The notes beneath the pieces are model-generated. The model ran no database searches. It was not told the DNA's origin and worked only from the letters and a program-made list of their open reading frames with translations. A DNA stretch of 64,000 nucleotides, taken from NCBI RefSeq assembly GCF_033115175.1, contig NC_084837.1, positions 10,678,266 through 10,742,265 of the forward strand, given 5' to 3'. Position numbers and translations under genes: made by a program. Positions within the stretch are counted from its first letter, which is position 1. Every line of letters begins with the position of its first letter. Shown piece after piece: positions 52,801 to 57,822 of this stretch. This DNA is from Lepus europaeus. Lineage: Eukaryota > Chordata > Mammalia > Lagomorpha > Leporidae.

Positions 52801-55800
52801 CACACGGGGCGGGGAGGGCCTCGAGGGCCCCGGTGAGGTTAGGGTGAACAGAGCCTGTCTGCCTTCCAGAGTAAAAGTTACCCTACCTGGAGGTTTTGTG
52901 CTATAGCGCCCACATAGCTGTACTGGATGCTAGGAAGAGAACATTAAGGAAAACATACACCTTCATGAATGTGTGTAATTTCTGGAAAGCTTGAAGTCCT
53001 GGTCCAGGACGGGTAACACGTCTAACACGTACACTCTCAATCTACAATTAACAGATCTACAAAAAACCCCAAGGAGGGAAGGCTTGTGGCCTCGTGGTTA
53101 CCATGCCAGTCACGATGCCTGCACCCCGTGTCAGAAAGCCTGGATTCGATCTCCACCTCCAGCCCCTGATTCCAGCTTCCTGGTGATCTGGACCCCAGGA
53201 TGGCTCAAGTCCTTGGCTCCTGCCACCTACATGGGAGAGCTGAATTGCCCTCCTGGCTCCTGGCATCAGTCAGCCAGCCTTGGCCATGACAGCCTTTGGA
53301 GAGTGAGAGCTCTTTCCCTTCCTCTCACATAATAATAATAATAATAATATTTTAAACTCACAGATGTTACTTGATTGATGAATAAGTCAGTATAAAATGT
53401 TCTATCAAGGATTATAGATTTTTTTCACCATTTATTTTTATTGGAACATTAGAACTTGGATCTTTTGAAGTGAAAAACACTGTGTTCTGACGTTCAATTA
53501 ATTACTTATCCAAATGGCCCTTTTAGAAGCCAGACGATAAAAGCTGTTCAGTTGATTCACCTGAGCGAGCAGGCAGCACTGCCCCCAGGCTTTGGCAGTT
53601 ACGTAGTGCTGAGCACTGTCTCCCGACTGTGGTTACCTAATCGCAGCAGCCACCTGATACGGCGTTGTCCTCCCACGGGCCCCTTCCACCGTCTCGCCAC
53701 CAGCCACCCTCACTGTGAGCGCACTGCCGGCGTCCTCCTGTTCACGGACCGGAAGCAGGGCCTGGGAATCTTCCTTCAACGCTTGGAAGAGCTCCAACCT
53801 TTCTTTTATGAAATGTGGCCGGTGCTGCACCTGGGGATCATCGGAACACCATGGAGTCAGCACACACAGCCCCGTCCTCCTAGCGGCTCCGTCAGTTCCC
53901 TGCCCACTGCCCCCTCAGCACCTGCAGGTCTGCGCCGTCACACTGCTTCCTGGCTCCAGCACGCTCTGCACCACTGACCAAACCCCTTCTTAGCGCTCAG
54001 GGTCCAACTCAAAGCCCACCTCCCCTTCCCACTGCGGAAGCAGCTGTACGCAGAGTCGCACCACACAGCACTCACTGTGCGTCACACAGTCACCCCTTGG
54101 CGTCTGTGAGGAGGGGTCCCGGAACCCCAGGGACACCAAAGCCCACTGGTGCTCAAGTCCCTCCCAGGAAATGGTGCAATGTCTGCACATAGCCTGCACA
54201 CATCCTCTGTGTGCTCTCACTCGCCAATGTGAGTGCTGGGTCCACAGCCGTCGCACTGGACTGCTCAAGGAATGAGGGCAAGAGAAAAAGGCTCGCCCGT
54301 GTTCAGGACAGAAACGTTTTCCTGAACAGCTCCATCGGAGCTGGCCGATCCCTGCAGTGGAACCCGTGGAGACGGAGGGCTGCCTGCACCTTCTCGCTCC
54401 ACTCCAGCCGTTTCTGCGTCTGTCTGACTCCTCAGACTGATCCCCGAGGCCAGGAACTGTTCCTTTGTTCCCACCAAAGCTGATGCTCAACACATACTTC
54501 TCGTGTGCTTGAATGATTTATTTTTAAAAAGCAGCTTTTAGTTTCCTGAACACAAGAGAAGAGTTCTGCTATCTCACCTTAAACAGACTAAGGGGCACTT
54601 CAATATTAAATACAGTTGTGTAGTTAGTTCACTTCTAAGTTAAAATGTCTTATACTAAGACTTACAAAATTTTAAAACATGAATGGAGCACAAAAAAAAT
54701 TTAATCTGTAATTATGTTTTTATTAAAAATCCTAGGTAGCCGGCGCCGTGGCTCACTAGGCTAATCCTCCTCCTTGCGCCGCCAGCACACCGGGTTCTAG
54801 TCCCGGTCAGGGCGCCGGATTCTGTCCTGGTTGCCCCTCTTCCAGGCCAGCTCTCTGCTGTGGCCCGGGAAGGCAATGGAGGATGGCCCAAGTGCTTGGG
54901 CCCTGCACCCCATGGGAGACCAGGAGAAGCACCTGCTCCTGCCTTTGGATCAGTGCGGTGCGCTGGCCGCAGCGGCCATTGGAGGGTGAACCAACGGCAA
55001 AGGAAGACCTTTCTGTCTCTCTCACTGTCCACTCTGCCTGTCAAAAAATAAATAAAAATAAATAATAAAAAAATAAAAATCCTAGGTAATTTACTATGGA
55101 CATACTTAAATTACAGGTAATATTTTATTATATATTTTAAACTCTTTATTTATTTATTTATTTATTGACAAGCTGAGTTAGACAGTGAGAGACAGAGAGA
55201 AAGCTCTTCCTTTTCCGTTGGTTCACCCCCCAATGGCTGCTGCGGTCAGCGCGCTGCGGCTGGCGTACCGCACTGATCCGAAGCCAGGAGCCAGGTGCTT
55301 CTTCTGGTCTCCCATGGGGGTGCAGGGCCCAAGCACTTGGGCCATCCTCCATTGCCTTCCCGGGCCACAGCAGAGAGCTGGACTGGAAGAGGAGCAACTG
55401 GGACAGAATCCGGCGCCCCGACCAGGACTAGAACCCAGGGTGCTGGCGCCGCAGGCAGAGGATTAGCCTAGTGAGCTGTAGCGCCAGCCTTATTTATTTG
55501 AAAGGTAAACAGACAGGGAGCAGCAAGAGAGAGCGAGTGAGCAAGAGACCTCCCATCTGCTGCTTCACTCCTCGAAAGCCCACAGCAGCCAGGGCTGGGC
55601 CAAAGCCAGAAGCCTGAATCCAATTCAGGTGTCCTACATGAGTGGCAGGGACCCAACTACTGGAACCATCCCACTGCCTCCCACGGTGTGTACCACCAGG
55701 AAGCCTGAACCGGTGGCAGAGCTGGGACCCCAACCCCCACAACACTACAGCACGGATGTGGGCACCCAAGGCGCCTCTGGCCCCGGCCCCACAGGTAGCA

Positions 55801-57822
55801 TTCACAGGAGTTCCACAGCGGGGCCTTACCTCGCTGTCAGGCCCACTTTCCTTCATTTTCTTCTTGTCAGTGTCTTTGCCTTGGCTTTGACTTGGAGGCT
55901 GAAAGAGATGATGAAGGGCTGGCATCCACAGACAGAAAGAGTGACACTTCTGAAGCCCGAGGCAGGAGGGGGCCAGCAGGTGTCCAGGCGCACGGCTGGC
56001 TTCTCCCCATCACATCTACGACTCCATGGGCCATCTCCCAGGGTTCACTGCTGCCTGTGCATACATTTCATGTTCCTGCTATGCACAGTTTTTCCTTCTA
56101 AACTTTTTTAAAAATGTATTTTATTTATTTGAAGGTAGATTTACAGAGAGAGGTCCTCCATCTGCTGGTGCACTCCCCAAGTGGCCTGGTATGGCAATGG
56201 CCACGGCTGGTCCACGATGAAACCAGGAGCTCCTTCTGGGTCTCCCACGTGGGTGCAGGTGCCCAAGCACGTGGAACTTCCTCCTCTGCTTTGCCAGGTG
56301 CATTATCGGGGAGCTGGATCAGTAGAGCAGCCGGACTCAAACCAGCAACCACGTGGGATGCTGGCGCTGCAGGTGGTGGCTTAACCTGCTATGCCACAAC
56401 ACCGCCCCCTCCCCAGACTTTTAAGAATTAATGTCACTGAGAAATGTGCGGTGCCACCAGAAACCTTAACTGCACCATTTCACGCAGACGTCGCCAGCGC
56501 ACCAGTCACTAAAGAACACTTCTCAGCCTGAGAGTGCCTTAGTGACAAAGTTCTGATGTCAACTGGCCCTTTAATGAACCAAAATACTGCGCTGTGGTGA
56601 AGCAGGCAAAGCCGCCGTGAGGGCACAGGTCTGTGTCCAGGCTGCCTCACTGCCAATCCAGCTCCCGGCTAAAGGCCTGCGCAAAGTAGCAGAGGACGGC
56701 CCAAGCGTCTGGGCCCTGTACACCCACGTAGGACACCCAGACGGAGCTCCTGGCTCCAGGAGTCCACCTGGCCCAGCACTGGCTATGGGGCTATGGGGCG
56801 GGGCCGGGGCCATTTGGGGAGCGAACCAGCAAATGGAAGATCTCTCTCTCCCTTTCTCTGTAACTCTAAAAAAAAAAAAAAAAAATCAAATGCTGCATCG
56901 TTAATGCCTGCGATGTGGACTTCCATTCCATTATCACCGATCCCCTGTACAGCTAACACCTGCGGCGGGGGTCTGTGGCTGCACCCCGCAGAGCCCAGGC
57001 CGACCCGGAGCCGTCAGAACACCAAGCCCGCCTCCGCGTCGCTGACCCCAGCGAGGCCGGCCCGGACCCTGCGGCCAGAGCCCCGCGCCGGAACGAGCGA
57101 CAGACGCGCCCCTCCTGACTCCCACCACCCGGGGTCGGGGCCGCTCATCCGGCCGGGGGCCCACCCGAGATGCCGTCAGACACAGCCCCCTGCCCAGCGG
57201 CCCGGGACCAGCCTCGAGAGGAAGCGCGGGGGTTCTGCACAGCGCGGAGCTAAGAAGGGACACCCGCGGTCAGGCGGGCCGCGGGCGGGCGCGGGGGGCC
57301 GCGCCGTTACCTGCGCCCCCGCCGCCCCCGCCCCCGCCGTTACCTGCGCCCCCGCCGCCCCCGCCCCCGCCGTTACCTGCGCCCCGGCCGCCCCCGCCCC
57401 CGCCGCCCCCACCGTTACCTGCGCGTCGGCCGACCCCGCCCCCACCGTTACCTGCGCCCCGGCCGCCCCCGCCCCCGCCGTCACCTGCGCCCCGGCCGCC
57501 CCCGCCCCCGCCGTCACCTGCGCCCGGCCGCCCCCGCCCCCGCCGTTACCTGCGCCCCGGCCGCCCCCGCCGCCCCCGCCCCGCGGCCCAGCTCCTCGGC
57601 GACGCTCAGCCGCAGGCGGCACAGGCGGCGGCGCAGGTCGCGGTTCTCCGCCCGCAGCCGCGCCACCTCCCGCGTCGGGCACGGCCCCTCGGCCGGGCCG
57701 CGCTCGGCCGCGCTCAGCTGCTCGTCCCTCAGGCGCCGGACCTCCGCCCACAGCCGGCGGATGTCCTCCTCCTGCCGCTGCAGGCGCGAAGCCACGGCCT
57801 CGGCCGCCAGCGCCTCCGCCAT
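9081..57822 (-). CDS. TARS3: TARS3 (TARSL2), threonyl-tRNA synthetase 3, cytoplasmic (19 coding exons, whole-gene span)
   Basis: Nineteen exons join into one 792-codon frame (human is about 802). The enzyme charges tRNA-Thr with threonine and hydrolyses mischarged Ser-tRNA-Thr. In order: a TARS3-type N-terminal extension with leucine-zipper character (1-91); a Lys-rich linker; a TGS domain (about 145-215); the editing domain (about 221-400) with HxxxH (His224, His228) and CxxxH (Cys330, His334); the class II catalytic core with predicted zinc ligands Cys482, His510 and His659, motif 2 around 502-530 and motif 3 GSVER at 664-668; and the anticodon-binding domain (about 685-785). The C-terminus is basic ([10 protein letters not shown]), where a nuclear localisation signal is known in mammalian TARS3. 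All expected catalytic and editing residues are present. The 3' part of exon 1 and exon 3 diverge most from human. Confidence 0.97.
9230..10481. other. TARS3 intron 18, mostly unique
   Basis: No repeat family, RNA gene or second open frame with known residues was recognised. Confidence 0.5.
10482..10596 (-). CDS. TARS3: TARS3 coding exon 18
   Basis: Codes residues 706-743 ([17 protein letters not shown]..., [13 protein letters not shown]), anticodon-binding domain. Acceptor CTCCTAG|GTA, donor TTGG|GTAATT. Confidence 0.96.
10813..10932 (+). repeat. 41-42-bp tandem repeat, about 3 copies, TARS3 intron 17
   Basis: Copies start TGTGAGG at 10813, 10854 and 10896 and share CTGACCAGCCCAGC. Confidence 0.82.
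11314..11386 (-). CDS. TARS3: TARS3 coding exon 17
   Basis: Codes residues 681-705 ([20 protein letters not shown]...), the entry to the anticodon-binding domain. Acceptor TTTTTTAG|G, donor CAG|GTAACA. Confidence 0.95.
11535..11862 (-). mobile_element. CSINE, young
   Basis: Poly(T), GACAGGCAGAGTTAGACAG, full length. Target-site duplication GTGAACCAGACTTTT on both sides. Confidence 0.92.
12080..12476 (+). mobile_element. Solitary LTR, MaLR-like (old)
   Basis: Ends with CCAAAATAAATCACCTTCAC ... TTAGGTATTCAGTTGTAGTA ... AAAGCTAACACA, the typical 3' end of MST/MLT-type LTRs. No internal coding region. Left boundary approximate. Confidence 0.5.
12482..13055 (+). mobile_element. L1 3' fragment, old
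   Basis: Phrase TAAATGCCCAAACATCTTCA ... GGTGAATGG ... AACATGGATGGATCACAAAG ... ATTCTATGATTTCACTTA matches an old L1 3' end; A-rich end near 13050. Confidence 0.7.
13056..14217. other. Part of TARS3 intron 16, unassigned
   Basis: AT-rich at the left, ordinary otherwise. Nothing recognised. Confidence 0.45.
14218..14520 (+). mobile_element. CSINE, older
   Basis: GGCCGGTGCTGTAGCTCAGC head, complete middle, CTCAAATAAACAAAC tail. Confidence 0.87.
15416..15520 (-). CDS. TARS3: TARS3 coding exon 16
   Basis: Codes residues 646-680. It holds the third predicted zinc ligand His659 ([10 protein letters not shown]) and motif 3 GSVERM. It ends ENCVGKW where human has ENYGGKW. Acceptor TCTCCAG|T, donor AGTG|GTAAGT. 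Confidence 0.95.
15521..16734. other. Part of TARS3 intron 15, unassigned
   Basis: AT-rich; a short CACACA stretch near 16165. Nothing else recognised. Confidence 0.45.
16735..17570 (-). mobile_element. L1 ORF2 fragment, split by a CSINE
   Basis: AAATTTATTCCTAGATATTGTAT ... TTTTTGTATTTCTACCTTAT ... TAAACGCTTTTATTGAATA matches antisense L1 ORF2. A CSINE interrupts it at 16873-17186. No open frame. Confidence 0.72.
16873..17186 (+). mobile_element. CSINE, older, inside L1
   Basis: GGGGCTGGTGCTGTTGTGTA head to CTTTCAAATAAATAAATAAA tail. Confidence 0.87.
17581..17870 (-). mobile_element. CSINE-related old SINE with purine-rich tract
   Basis: A 90-bp GGA-rich tract leads into GGCTGAAGCCAGGAGCCAGG and GGGCCCAAGTACTTGAGCC; the head region is diverged. 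Confidence 0.6.
20945..21296 (+). mobile_element. CSINE, older, inside L1
   Basis: GGGGTCAGCATTGTTCTGCA head, diverged middle, CTTTCAAATAGATAAGTAAA and a long A tail. Confidence 0.85.
21478..21795 (+). mobile_element. CSINE, older, inside L1
   Basis: GGGCCGGTGCTGTGGTGTGG head, CTTTCAAATAAATAAATC tail. Confidence 0.88.
22619..22640 (+). repeat. (AC)n microsatellite
   Basis: About ten AC units at the 3' end of the L1 fragment. Confidence 0.9.
22945..23125 (+). mobile_element. Palindromic DNA-transposon relic, copy 1
   Basis: Left end GTACTTCAACAAGTTTATGG and right end TTTTTCCATGAACTTCTTAA are inverted complements; the middle holds TTTATTTTGGTGCAAA. Family name not certain. Confidence 0.65.
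23235..23335 (-). CDS. TARS3: TARS3 coding exon 15
   Basis: Codes residues 613-645 ([20 protein letters not shown]...), catalytic core. Acceptor TTCCAG|ATT, donor TTAG|GTGAGT. Confidence 0.96.
23417..23494 (-). CDS. TARS3: TARS3 coding exon 14
   Basis: Codes residues 587-612 ([13 protein letters not shown]..., [11 protein letters not shown]). Acceptor AAATAG|CAA, donor AAA|GTAAGT. The next intron is only 81 nt. Confidence 0.95.
23541..23869 (-). mobile_element. CSINE, young
   Basis: TTTTTTTTGACAGGCAGAG to CCATGGCGCCAGCCC. Imperfect target-site duplication ATCARTGTAATTTT. It lies about 50 nt upstream of TARS3 exon 14 (in intron 13). Confidence 0.9.
23870..25234. other. Part of TARS3 intron 13, unassigned
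   Basis: GC-rich from about 24100 to 25230 with chance frames on both strands. No protein family seen in them. Confidence 0.45.
25235..25430 (+). mobile_element. MIR-like old SINE
   Basis: CACCTGCTGGACACTTACAC, GCCCAGTACTTCATGAAAAC and a following AGGTGCT region resemble the MIR core. Confidence 0.5.
26010..26762 (+). mobile_element. Rabbit-type L1 3' UTR and tail
   Basis: The end TGTATATAAAATCAAACTAA ... GGATGGGAGAGGGAGAGGCA ... AAGTTGTACCTATGAAAAAT and an A-rich tail match the rabbit L1 3' end as I recall it. It contains a TG microsatellite. Left boundary approximate. Confidence 0.65.
26521..26542 (+). repeat. (TG)n microsatellite
   Basis: About nine TG units, imperfect, inside the L1 3' end. 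Confidence 0.85.
27077..27214 (-). CDS. TARS3: TARS3 coding exon 13
   Basis: Codes residues 541-586 ([20 protein letters not shown]..., [14 protein letters not shown]). Acceptor ATTTCAG|ATT, donor AAG|GTGAGG. Confidence 0.97.
27215..28226. other. Part of TARS3 intron 12, unassigned
   Basis: GC-rich to about 27750, then ordinary. The overlapping frames show no family signature. Confidence 0.45.
28227..28574 (-). mobile_element. CSINE, young
   Basis: Poly(T)18-20 then GACAGGCAGAGTGGACAGTG, with duplicated GCGGCCGGCGC block; head GAGCCGCGGTGCCGGCC. Confidence 0.92.
29402..29530 (+). mobile_element. CSINE, internally deleted
   Basis: GGCCGGTGCCGTGGTCACTTGGTTAATCC head joins directly to GAAGCTCCTGGCTCCCAATC; about 180 bp of the middle are missing. 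Confidence 0.8.
29807..30122 (+). mobile_element. CSINE, older, inside L1
   Basis: GGCCCAGTGCTGTGGCATAG head, full middle. Target-site duplication ATCTACAGAGTCTG. Confidence 0.9.
30779..31063 (-). mobile_element. CSINE, older
   Basis: GATTTATTTTTTGAAAGGCA start, (GA)n, ends CCCCACAATGCCAGCTCC. Confidence 0.82.
31357..31519 (-). CDS. TARS3: TARS3 coding exon 12
   Basis: Codes residues 486-540 and contains class II motif 2 ([15 protein letters not shown] ... [11 protein letters not shown]). His510 is the predicted second zinc ligand. Acceptor TTTCTAG|T, donor CAG|GTGCGG. Confidence 0.97.
31598..32069 (+). mobile_element. Solitary LTR, MaLR (MST/THE1-type)
   Basis: Starts CCATGGTTTGGATGTGGTTC, contains TGAAATTTAATCCCCATGGG, and ends GTGAGCTAAACAAACCTCTT ... 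CTCAGGTATTTTGTTATAGT ... CAGACTAATCCA. An internal AC/CT microsatellite lies at about 31770-31912. No coding region. Confidence 0.82.
31770..31912 (+). repeat. Compound (CA)n/(CT)n microsatellite in LTR
   Basis: ACACAC runs, CACTTTCACACTCAC variants, (TC)10 and a second (AC)n. Confidence 0.9.
32674..32997 (+). mobile_element. CSINE
   Basis: GGGCCGTCACCATGGCACAC head, CTTGTCAAATAAATAAAATA tail. Target-site duplication AAAGAGAGGTGRGAG. Confidence 0.9.
33721..34170 (+). mobile_element. Palindromic DNA-transposon relic, copy 2, split by a CSINE
   Basis: Left arm GGGTCTTCAAAAAGCTCATG at 33722; right arm ATTTCATTTTTCCACAAACT after the CSINE at 33836-34137. Confidence 0.6.
33836..34137 (-). mobile_element. 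CSINE, older, inside the palindromic element
   Basis: TACTTGAAAGGCGCAGCAAT start to TGTGCCATAACACCTGCCC. Confidence 0.82.
34268..34434 (-). CDS. TARS3: TARS3 coding exon 11
   Basis: Codes residues 431-485 ([16 protein letters not shown]..., MNCPGH). Cys482 is the predicted first zinc ligand of the active site. Acceptor CTTAAAG|GAG, donor CACTG|GTGAGT. Confidence 0.97.
34435..37027. other. Most of TARS3 intron 10, mostly unique
   Basis: Apart from the TG microsatellite at 36872 nothing was recognised. A 176-codon frame at 35152-35682 (+) is compositionally ordinary and matches no family I know. Confidence 0.45.
36872..36892 (+). repeat. (TG)n microsatellite
   Basis: About ten TG units in TARS3 intron 10. 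Confidence 0.9.
37028..37215 (+). mobile_element. CSINE-related fragment, old
   Basis: GTGTCTGGTCCAGTGGTTAAG head and ACACGGGAGACACCCCCG middle; diverged. Confidence 0.5.
37434..37532 (-). CDS. TARS3: TARS3 coding exon 10
   Basis: Codes residues 398-430 ([20 protein letters not shown]...), the start of the class II core, motif 1 region. Acceptor ACGCAG|GAG, donor CGA|GTAAGT. Confidence 0.96.
37985..38045 (-). mobile_element. MIR-like fragment
   Basis: CTCTTAAGTGGCAGAGCTGA ... ACCAGGTCTGCCTCTGTCAA resembles the MIR core. Orientation uncertain. Confidence 0.45.
38142..38440 (+). mobile_element. CSINE, older, diverged
   Basis: GGGGCAGGTATTTTGGTGCA head; TTCTAATAAAAGGAAAATAA tail. Confidence 0.72.
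38482..38803 (+). mobile_element. CSINE, young
   Basis: GGCCGGCACCATGGCTCACT head, CTGCCTGTC(A)18 tail. Perfect target-site duplication AAAAGCTAATAAAAG. Confidence 0.94.
39012..39158 (-). CDS. TARS3: TARS3 coding exon 9
   Basis: Codes residues 349-397 ([18 protein letters not shown]..., [13 protein letters not shown]), the end of the editing domain and linker to the catalytic core. Acceptor GCTTAG|AAT, donor AAG|GTATGT. Confidence 0.96.
39732..39810 (-). CDS. TARS3: TARS3 coding exon 8
   Basis: Codes residues 322-348 with the editing-site CxxxH motif ([12 protein letters not shown]; Cys330, His334). Acceptor CCTGCAG|G, donor AAG|GTGAGG. Confidence 0.96.
39811..41614. other. TARS3 intron 7, unique
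   Basis: No repeat or RNA gene recognised. Confidence 0.45.
41615..41679 (-). CDS. TARS3: TARS3 coding exon 7
   Basis: Codes residues 301-321 ([13 protein letters not shown]...) plus two bases. Acceptor CTTTGTAG|TAC, donor ACAG|GTGGGT. Confidence 0.94.
41829..42124 (+). mobile_element. CSINE, older
   Basis: GGGCCAGTGCTGGGGGCAGC head; CTTTCAAATAAGTACATAAA tail. In TARS3 intron 6. Confidence 0.85.
42213..42540 (+). mobile_element. CSINE, older, with expanded CT tract
   Basis: GGGTGTTGGGGCCGTGGCTA head; a pyrimidine-only stretch (CCCTCCCTCCTT, then (CT)10) at 42472-42520 before TTCGAATAAAAG. Confidence 0.82.
42883..43110 (+). mobile_element. CSINE, older, 3'-truncated
   Basis: GGAGCTGGCACTGTGGCACA head to TCCGGGCTCCTGACTTTGGC; the tail is missing. 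Confidence 0.8.
43425..43542 (-). CDS. TARS3: TARS3 coding exon 6
   Basis: Codes residues 261-300 ([20 protein letters not shown]...), in the editing domain. Acceptor CTTTTCAG|A, donor AAG|GTGAGC. A 48-bp tandem repeat ends about 50 nt before the acceptor. Confidence 0.96.
43592..43797 (+). repeat. 48-bp minisatellite next to TARS3 exon 6 (about 4.3 copies)
   Basis: Near-identical units begin GCCCTGGGCACTGTGGACAC and contain TTTCTAAATTGG; only a few bases differ between copies. It occupies intron 5, ending about 50 nt before the exon 6 acceptor. Confidence 0.93.
43798..45011. other. Part of TARS3 intron 5, unassigned
   Basis: GC-rich; chance frames only. Confidence 0.45.
45012..45317 (+). 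mobile_element. CSINE, older
   Basis: GGAGCCAGCTTTGTGGCCTA head; TTTCAAATAAATAAATAAAT tail. Confidence 0.87.
46036..46157 (-). CDS. TARS3: TARS3 coding exon 5
   Basis: Codes residues 221-260, the start of the editing domain, with the HxxxH motif in [14 protein letters not shown] (His224, His228). Acceptor GTGCAG|GTG, donor ACAG|GTAACC. Confidence 0.97.
46811..46910 (+). mobile_element. Palindromic DNA-transposon relic, copy 3 (left half)
   Basis: GGATACTTCAAAAAGCTGGA and AATTTATTTTGGTGCAACAA; ends near CCACGCATACTTTTCTC without a right arm. Confidence 0.6.
46911..48079. other. Part of TARS3 intron 4, unassigned
   Basis: A G13-14 run at about 47506-47519; AT-rich from 47740. Nothing else recognised. 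Confidence 0.45.
48080..48370 (+). mobile_element. CSINE, older, diverged
   Basis: TAGGGGCAGACATCTGTCAC head; (T)CTCTCTGCCTCTTCAGAAAC tail. Confidence 0.65.
48453..48735 (+). mobile_element. CSINE, older, small internal deletion
   Basis: GGGGCTGGTGCTGTGGTGCA head; about 40 bp missing before GCTGCTCCACTTCC. Confidence 0.86.
48949..49072 (-). CDS. TARS3: TARS3 coding exon 4
   Basis: Codes residues 179-220 ([19 protein letters not shown]...), the rest of the TGS domain. Acceptor TCACTAG|C, donor GCT|GTGAGT. Confidence 0.96.
49972..50055 (-). mobile_element. CSINE, 84-bp fragment
   Basis: TTTTATTTGAAAGTCAGAGG ... AGATCTTCCATCTGCTGGCT; only the 3' third remains. Confidence 0.75.
50119..50428 (-). 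mobile_element. CSINE, older
   Basis: GATTTATTCATTTGCTGTGA start; ends CCTACAATGCCAGGCCCC. Confidence 0.83.
50552..50854 (-). mobile_element. CSINE, older
   Basis: TTTTTTTGAGAGGCAGAGTT start; ends CTATGCCACAGCGCCAACC. Confidence 0.87.
50855..52624. other. Part of TARS3 intron 3, unassigned
   Basis: GC-rich with a G-run cluster near 51978-52003. No family recognised. Confidence 0.45.
52625..52697 (+). mobile_element. MER5A-like hAT-Charlie 3' end
   Basis: Ends GCTGGTCCGGGGACCACACT ... TTGAGAACCACTG, the typical MER5A terminus. Confidence 0.75.
53075..53355 (+). mobile_element. CSINE-related SINE, old, with (ATA)n tail
   Basis: GGGAAGGCTTGTGGCCTCGT head; CATGGGAGAGCTGAATTGCC middle; tail is an ATA microsatellite at 53330-53350. 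Confidence 0.7.
53637..53830 (-). CDS. TARS3: TARS3 coding exon 3
   Basis: Codes residues 115-178 ([16 protein letters not shown]..., TPYQVAAAI), the first part of the TGS domain. Acceptor CCCCAG|GTG, donor TTAG|GTAACC. It differs from human more than any exon except the end of exon 1. Confidence 0.93.
53831..54736. other. Part of TARS3 intron 2, unassigned
   Basis: No repeat family or RNA gene recognised. Confidence 0.45.
54737..55065 (+). mobile_element. CSINE, young
   Basis: GCCGGCGCCGTGGCTCACTA head, CTGTCAAAAAATAAATAAAA tail. Target-site duplication AAAAATCCTAGGTA. Confidence 0.94.
55147..55489 (-). mobile_element. CSINE, young, in the tail of an older copy
   Basis: (TTTA)n then GACAAGCTGAGTTAGACAG; head GAGCTGTAGCGCCAGCC abuts the older copy at 55490. 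Confidence 0.9.
55490..55785 (-). mobile_element. CSINE, older
   Basis: TTATTTATTTGAAAGGTAAA start; head region near GGCGCCTCTGG. It ends about 45 bp before TARS3 exon 2. Confidence 0.78.
55830..55898 (-). CDS. TARS3: TARS3 coding exon 2
   Basis: Codes residues 92-114 ([19 protein letters not shown]...), a polar Lys-rich linker. Acceptor CTCTTTCAG|CCT, donor GAG|GTAAGG. It starts and ends between codons. Confidence 0.94.
56112..56408 (-). mobile_element. CSINE, older
   Basis: TTATTTATTTGAAGGTAGAT start; ends TATGCCACAACACCGCCCC. Confidence 0.87.
56585..56886 (+). mobile_element. CSINE, older
   Basis: TACTGCGCTGTGGTGAAGCA head; TCTCTGTAACTCT(A)18 tail. Confidence 0.84.
57305..57552 (-). repeat. 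Tandem array of the TARS3 exon 1 splice donor (8 copies)
   Basis: On the minus strand the unit GGGGCGCAG|GTAACGGCGG... recurs. Exon-end bases of the CAG|GT donors are 57550, 57518, 57485, 57452, 57419, 57377, 57344 and 57311, with spacings 32, 33, 33, 33, 42, 33 and 33. Six donors read CAG|GTAACG and two (57518, 57485) read CAG|GTGACG. The 33-bp unit is 11 codons. Confidence 0.93.
57550..57822 (-). CDS. TARS3: TARS3 coding exon 1
   Basis: Codes residues 1-91. The ATG at 57822-57820 is in a perfect Kozak context (GCGCCATGG). The N-terminus ([23 protein letters not shown]) matches human TARS3 and has leucine-zipper heptads, known to link TARS3 to other synthetases. The end (GAAGAAGAQ) aligns with human ...EAGAQ, which selects the CAG|GTAACG donor at 57550/57549. 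That donor is the first of eight tandem copies. Confidence 0.88.

Noticed and set aside
57176..57751. A 191-codon frame with GAQVT repeats
   Set aside because: It is the donor array read in another frame; the repeat peptide is a by-product of tandem splice sites.
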